A stretch of 10,811 bases of DNA from Rhodoferax sp. (GTDB lineage Bacteria > Pseudomonadota > Gammaproteobacteria > Burkholderiales > Burkholderiaceae_C): contig JALNWC010000054.1 in assembly GCA_023231075.1 (NCBI GenBank), positions 1 through 10,811 of the forward strand. The letters are read 5' to 3'. Shown here one piece after another: positions 6,967 through 10,811 of this stretch (positions within the stretch are counted from its first letter, which is position 1; every line of letters begins with the position of its first letter). The translations under genes were made by a program, and so were the position numbers. The notes under the pieces were generated by a model, which saw only the letters and a program-made list of their open reading frames with translations, ran no database searches and was not told the DNA's origin.

Positions 6967-8088
6967 TCAGGGGCGCATGGCCTGGGCGACGGCTTGCCCG
7001 AGTTCGATCACCGCCATGGCGTAGTAGCTGCTCCAGTTGTAGCGCGTGATGGCGTAAAAATTGTCGGTGCCCGCCACATAGCTGGGCGGCGCATCGCCGT
7101 TCTGCAATTCGATCAGGGCCAGCTTGCCAGGGTGTTTGAGCGCCTCGCCGCTGAGCACCACGCCCTTGGCCTGAAAATTTTCCACGCTGAAGGTGGGCAG
7201 GATGTCGGGCGCCATGAGCGCGGCCATGTCGAGCCGACTGGTCTCGAATTCCAGCGGGAAATGGGTGGCGAGGCCGGGTTGCCAGTTGAAGACCTTGAAG
7301 TAGTTGGCAACCGAGCCAATCGCATCGGCCGGACTGTTCTGCAAATCCACCAGACCATCGCCATCGAAGTCGACCGCGTACTTGACCCAGCTTGAAGGCA
7401 TGAACTGGGGCAGGCCCATGGCGCCGGCATAGCTGCCTTTGAGGGTCAGCGGGTCGCGCCCGCTGCGCTGTGACCAGCTCAGGAACTGTTCGAGTTCGGT
7501 TTTGAAATAGGCGCTGCGTTCCGCTGCGCGCGGGTGGCTGGCCGGGAAGTCAAAGGCCAGCGTGGCCAGTGCGTCGAGCACCCGGAAGTTGCCCGTTTGC
7601 TGGCCGTAAATGGTTTCCACCCCGAGCACGCCCACAATGATCTCGGCGGGCACGCCGGTCTCCTGCTCGGCGCGTTGCAGCGTGTCCCGGTGCGTCTGCC
7701 AGAACGCCAGGCCGGCGCGGATGCGCAGCGGTTCCACAAAGCGGCTGCGGTAGAGCTGCCAGTTCTTGGCGACCCCGACAGCGGGTGGTGTCACCGCTTT
7801 GGCGATGGCCGCCACATAGCGGGCCTGGCCCAGGGTCTGGCGCACCCAGTCGCGGTCCAGCTTCTGGCGCTCGGCGATGTCATCCGCCGCCTGCATGGCG
7901 TCCAGCCGCTGGTCGTAGCCGGGACCGGGCAGCGGCGCTTGCGGGCTGGCCGCCCTGGCCGTTCTTTTGCCGTGTTTTGCCGCCGCAGCGCTGGCCGACA
8001 GCGCACAGGCGAGCACCAGCATCAGGGCCACAAACCAGTGGCGATGCGGCCACTTGCTTGAAGTTGTGGGTAAATTCAATGGGGCCAT
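6967..8088 (-). CDS. mltB: Lytic murein transglycosylase, MltB/Slt35 family
   Basis: 373-residue exported enzyme predicted to cleave the MurNAc-GlcNAc bond of peptidoglycan with 1,6-anhydro product formation. The ATG at 8088-8086 is chosen because it gives a proper signal peptide: basic n-region to ~W18, hydrophobic FVALMLVLACALSASAAAA (~19-37). Cleavage near ASA/AA is likely. VLAC at ~25-28 resembles a weak lipobox (Leu at -2 is unfavourable), so soluble periplasmic versus lipoprotein is uncertain. Catalytic Glu is E158 in GVLGVETIYGQQTGNFRV. Other family marks are GSYAGAMGLPQFMPSSWVKYA (from ~218), DFDGDGLVDL (~240-249, like the calcium-binding EF-hand of Slt35), SPADAIGSVANYF (~252-264) and a C-terminal FYAITRYNWSSYYAMAV (~344-360). 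The start overlaps the end of the transglutaminase gene by 13 bases, which suggests translational coupling. The open frame runs further upstream to 8517 but that part is out-of-frame tgpA coding sequence. Family firm; exact paralogue name less so. Confidence 0.92.
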   Translation of the reverse strand: MAPLNLPTTSSKWPHRHWFVALMLVLACALSASAAAAKHGKRTARAASPQAPLPGPGYDQRLDAMQAADDIAERQKLDRDWVRQTLGQARYVAAIAKAVTPPAVGVAKNWQLYRSRFVEPLRIRAGLAFWQTHRDTLQRAEQETGVPAEIIVGVLGVETIYGQQTGNFRVLDALATLAFDFPASHPRAAERSAYFKTELEQFLSWSQRSGRDPLTLKGSYAGAMGLPQFMPSSWVKYAVDFDGDGLVDLQNSPADAIGSVANYFKVFNWQPGLATHFPLEFETSRLDMAALMAPDILPTFSVENFQAKGVVLSGEALKHPGKLALIELQNGDAPPSYVAGTDNFYAITRYNWSSYYAMAVIELGQAVAQAMRP

Positions 8089-10118
8089 TGCAGGTGTTTG
8101 AGTTCGTTGCGCAGGGTCGCGAGTTGCCGTCTGAAATGAGGGGCCTGGCCAGCATCGGGCCGGGCATAACGCAGGGTTTCCAGCCTGAGCAGCCAGTCGT
8201 GCCAGGCTTGCCCTTGCGGGCTGGCCTTCGGTGAAGACCCCGGGGCAGGGGCCAGCAGTTGCCGGGCCATGTGACGCGGTGTGCTGTTGGCCGTGAACCC
8301 GATCCCTGCCACGCGCAGTTTGTCGGCAGCTTGTTGCAACAGGCGCAGCCAGGGGTCCTGCTGGTGCCGCTCCCAGGCGCTCCAGGCGGCTCCGCCCAGG
8401 CTGGCCAACACCACGATGGCGCACAGCACATAAATCAGGTCTTGCCAGTCGGGTTCCTTGAAACCGATGTTTTTCAGCAGCTCGAGTTGCCGACTCTGGG
8501 TGTAGTTCAGCACCCACTGGTTCCAGCGGTTGTTGACGGCGTCCCAGGCGGCGCGCAGATTGAGGGCCAAGGCCGGGTTCACGCTGCCAAAAATGGCTTC
8601 GGCAATCCTGCCGCGCGGCGGGCTCAGGCGCTGCAGCGTGCCGGTGCGCCCCGGGGCCACGGCCGAGGTCGGGTCCACCCGCTGCCAGCCCTGGCCTTCC
8701 AGCCAGACCTCGGTCCAGGCATGGGCATCGCTTTGGCGCACGGTCCAGAAATCATCGACGCTATTTTTTTCGCCACCCTGGTAGCCGGTGACGATGCGGG
8801 CGGGCACGTTCAGGGCGCGCATCAGGATGACAAAGCTCGACGCGATGTGTTCGCAAAAGCCGGCCTTGCGGTCAAACCAGAATTCGTCGGCGCTGTGCCG
8901 GCCATAGACCCCCGGGTCCAGCGTGTAGCGGTAGCCCTCGCTGCGCAGCCGCTGCATCGCCAGTGCCACCCATTGGGCATTGCCTGCCCCGGCGTGGCGC
9001 GGGTCGCGCTGCCACTCGGCGGCCAGTTGCAGGGTGCGCGGGTTGAAACCGTCGGGCAGCGCCAGGTACTCCTGCAGGCCGGGCACGCCCTGGCGCGGGC
9101 CGTGCGAAAAATTGGGGTAGCTCCGCACCTCGTAGCGCAGCAGGTCGGTGACGGGCTGGTCAAGAATCCATTGCAGCTCGCGCGTCATGCGCGCCGTCTT
9201 GCCCGCCAGCACCGGGGCTTGCGGCGTGGCGTCCAGCACCAGCAGCCAGGGCAGGCGGTTGGGTTCCAGCGTGACCTGGTAGCGAACGGGCTCGCCCGTC
9301 ACCTGCAGGTCGGCGGGCAGTCGCCAGCGGCTGGGCAGGGTTGACGGCCGCGCTTGCCAGGTGCGACCGTCAAAGTAGGACAGTACCGGGCCGCGAAAGT
9401 ACAGCGCCGACTGCGGTGGCGGTGCGCCGTCAAAGCGCACCCGCATGGCCACGCTGCCGTCCAGCGCCAGGCTGGCGATGTTGCCCACCGTCATGCTGGC
9501 CGACAGGCCGCTGCGACCCGTCATGGCGTCGCCGGGCAGGCCCCACAGCGGCGCCACGCGCGGAAACAGCACAAACAGCAGCAGCATGATGGGCGCACCG
9601 AGCAGCGCCATGCTGCCGGCCAGCCGTCCGGCCTGCCACAGCGGTGGCCTGCCCACCGGCATGTGGGCGTTGACCAAAGCCGTCAGCAAACCCAGCAGTG
9701 CCACCAGCATGGCGGCTGCCGTGAGCAGCGACTGGGAATAGAAAAAATGGGTTAAAAGCAGGAAAAAGCCGAGGAAAAATACCACGAAGGCATCGCGGCG
9801 CGCGCGCAATTCCAGCGTTTTGAGCGCCAGCAAGACCACCACCAGCGTCACGCCGGCATCGCGGCCCAACAGGGTCTTGAAGCTGATCAGGGTCGCGCCA
9901 AGACAGAGGGCCAGCAAGCCGAGCAGCCACCATTTGGAGGGCAGGGGCTGGCCGCGCCAGGCCAGCAGCCCGCGCCACACCATGACGGCCATGCTCAGCA
10001 GGCTGCACCACAGGGGGATTTCCGGGGTCAGCGGTGCGATCACCCAGGCGATGACCGCGAGCACAAACAAGGTGTCGCGGGTGTCGCGTGGCAGGTGGCT
10101 GGGTGTGGGCAGTTTCAC
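8076..10118 (-). CDS. tgpA: TgpA-type membrane transglutaminase (DUF3488/DUF4129)
   Basis: 680-residue inner-membrane protein whose transglutaminase domain faces the periplasm. It is related to Pseudomonas TgpA, an essential cell-envelope protein whose substrate is unresolved. The N-terminal DUF3488 part has about six or seven hydrophobic segments (roughly 17-30, 34-50, 63-80, 88-102, 110-126, 131-150, 168-186). Next comes a periplasmic region with ALYFRGPVLSYFDGRTW (~238-254). The transglutaminase core carries an apparently complete triad: C422 in AGFCEHIASSF, H466 in QSDAHAWTEVWL and D482 in WQRVDPTSAV. A single membrane segment (~562-580) is followed by a DUF4129-like tail (~588-652, TPRHMARQLL…LRLETLRYARP). 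The GTG start at 10118-10116 (VKLPTPSHLPRDTRDTLF) lies 8 bases after the DUF58 stop; upstream in-frame sequence is DUF58 coding DNA. Family call secure; crosslinking versus protease-like activity is unknown. Confidence 0.92.
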   Translation of the reverse strand: MKLPTPSHLPRDTRDTLFVLAVIAWVIAPLTPEIPLWCSLLSMAVMVWRGLLAWRGQPLPSKWWLLGLLALCLGATLISFKTLLGRDAGVTLVVVLLALKTLELRARRDAFVVFFLGFFLLLTHFFYSQSLLTAAAMLVALLGLLTALVNAHMPVGRPPLWQAGRLAGSMALLGAPIMLLLFVLFPRVAPLWGLPGDAMTGRSGLSASMTVGNIASLALDGSVAMRVRFDGAPPPQSALYFRGPVLSYFDGRTWQARPSTLPSRWRLPADLQVTGEPVRYQVTLEPNRLPWLLVLDATPQAPVLAGKTARMTRELQWILDQPVTDLLRYEVRSYPNFSHGPRQGVPGLQEYLALPDGFNPRTLQLAAEWQRDPRHAGAGNAQWVALAMQRLRSEGYRYTLDPGVYGRHSADEFWFDRKAGFCEHIASSFVILMRALNVPARIVTGYQGGEKNSVDDFWTVRQSDAHAWTEVWLEGQGWQRVDPTSAVAPGRTGTLQRLSPPRGRIAEAIFGSVNPALALNLRAAWDAVNNRWNQWVLNYTQSRQLELLKNIGFKEPDWQDLIYVLCAIVVLASLGGAAWSAWERHQQDPWLRLLQQAADKLRVAGIGFTANSTPRHMARQLLAPAPGSSPKASPQGQAWHDWLLRLETLRYARPDAGQAPHFRRQLATLRNELKHLQWPH

Positions 10119-10126
10119 GGGGTGAT

Positions 10127-10811
10127 TCAGGCCAGGGCCAGGGCGCGCAGGCAGCGTTGCTGGTGGGCCAGGCCGCTGGCGGGCGCGATGTCCTGCTGCT
10201 TCAGGCGCAGCCCGTAGATCAGGCCGAGCTGGTCGGCCTGCAAGACCCAGGCGCACAGGCGGCTGAGCTGTGCCTCGGGCTGGTTCAGGCCGGTCTGCTG
10301 CTGGTCCAGCCACAGCGTTTGCTGCTGCAGGGTCTGGCTGTCGCGGCTGACCAGTTCGCCGGTCTTGGCAGCCTTTTTCCAGACGATCGTCTTCAGCGCG
10401 TCGCCGCGTCGGTAGCCGCGCAGGCCGTCGGGCTCGCCCTGCACGCTGGTCACGCTGGCGTGGGCGCTGCCCTCATGGGCCTGGCCGGCGGGCGGGGGGG
10501 CTGCGGGCACTTCGGGCGCCGGGTAGACCAGCACCTGGGCGGCCGGGCGCCACACCGTCCAGACCCGGAAAGTCCCCAGCGGAAAATGCGTCTCAGCCGT
10601 CAGCGTTGGCAGGCGGTGCAGCCCACGCTGCGGCGGCAGCCAGGCCAGTTGCACCGTGCTGCCGGCCTGGCCCGCCACATCGGTCCAGGCCCATTGCCCG
10701 GCGTCCAGCAGCGCCAGGCCGATGCCGTAGCGGGGGCGCTTGCGCTTGTTGTGCAGGTGGACATTGAAGAGGGCTTTGGCGCCCAGGTGGATGGGGTCGG
10801 GTGCCGTCAGG
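10127..10811 (-). CDS. DUF58 domain protein (5' end beyond the window)
   Basis: The C-terminal 227 residues are visible, and the frame stays open through position 10811, so the start lies outside to the right. GTG at 10678 is internal, since family-like sequence continues upstream of it (…HLHNKRKRPRYGIGLALLDAG). DUF58 marks are RGLHRLPTLTAETHFPLGTFRVW (~62-84 of the visible part) and the core EPDGLRGYRRGDALKTIVWKKAAKTGELVSRD (here split at ~126-145 and 146-157), which matches the conserved GLR-Y--GD---I-WK--A--GEL pattern. Full-length relatives are about 300-400 residues with two N-terminal membrane segments, which would be in the missing part. DUF58 proteins are usually encoded between a MoxR AAA+ ATPase and a TgpA transglutaminase. 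They are thought to link them, but the biochemical role is not known. A run of seven G at 10494-10500 (Pro codons) sits in a Pro/Ala-rich loop. Confidence 0.88.
   Translation of the reverse strand, partial: LTAPDPIHLGAKALFNVHLHNKRKRPRYGIGLALLDAGQWAWTDVAGQAGSTVQLAWLPPQRGLHRLPTLTAETHFPLGTFRVWTVWRPAAQVLVYPAPEVPAAPPPAGQAHEGSAHASVTSVQGEPDGLRGYRRGDALKTIVWKKAAKTGELVSRDSQTLQQQTLWLDQQQTGLNQPEAQLSRLCAWVLQADQLGLIYGLRLKQQDIAPASGLAHQQRCLRALALA

Noticed and set aside
8089..8517. Upstream extension of the mltB frame (143 more residues)
   Set aside because: It overlaps the DUF4129 end of tgpA, has a Pro/Ala/Arg-rich composition, and would bury the signal peptide that begins after the ATG at 8088.
8259..9344. 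361-residue open frame on the plus strand opposite tgpA
   Set aside because: Antisense to the transglutaminase core with its intact triad. The composition is biased and no domain is visible.
8076..10118. TgpA as the missing transglutaminase partner of the ATP-grasp/alpha-E pair
   Set aside because: The usual partner is a soluble protein encoded on the same strand. This one is a polytopic membrane protein of the DUF3488 class in a separate DUF58 operon, so direct equivalence is not supported.
10119..10313. Upstream extension of the tgpA frame (65 more residues)
   Set aside because: It overlaps DUF58 coding sequence and is Pro/Arg-rich. The GTG at 10118 directly precedes the conserved N-terminal membrane region.

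Overview
This is a GC-rich chromosomal window from a Gram-negative proteobacterium. The protein sequences look betaproteobacterial (Burkholderiales, probably Comamonadaceae); that placement rests on general resemblance of the Tex, ComEC, alpha-E and TgpA homologues, not on a search. It holds eight genes packed almost without gaps, the outermost two cut by the window edges. I see no rRNA, tRNA, CRISPR array, insertion sequence, integrase or phage gene.

Region 1 (1-4267, plus strand): the 3' part of tex (RNA-binding transcription accessory protein, with HhH and S1 domains visible), an HDOD-domain signalling protein, and a full-length comEC/rec2 DNA-uptake channel. Gaps of 5 and 9 bases suggest co-transcription.

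Region 2 (4268-4433): the only sizeable intergenic space (166 bases). It contains two REP-like palindromes in opposite orientation. Their stems differ by paired (compensatory) changes while their head, loop and tail match. They are interleaved with a direct repeat of about 29 bases. It separates comEC from the next gene pair.

Region 3 (4434-6956, plus strand): a circularly permuted ATP-grasp protein (DUF404/DUF407 type) followed by an alpha-E (DUF403) protein. This pair is a predicted peptide-forming amidoligase module of poorly known chemistry. The transglutaminase-like protease and Anbu-type proteasome subunit that often accompany it are not downstream, because a convergent gene begins ten bases later.

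Region 4 (6967-10811, minus strand): read from the right edge, a DUF58 protein (start beyond the window), a TgpA-type membrane transglutaminase (DUF3488, transglutaminase core, DUF4129), and a lytic murein transglycosylase of the MltB family. Spacing is 8 bases, then a 13-base overlap, so this is an operon acting at the inner membrane and in the periplasm, probably on the cell wall. DUF58/TgpA pairs are usually preceded by a MoxR-type AAA+ ATPase, which I would expect just past the right edge.

The most interesting items are the REP-like inverted pair with covarying stems, the stripped-down ATP-grasp/alpha-E pair, and the HDOD gene wedged between tex and comEC.
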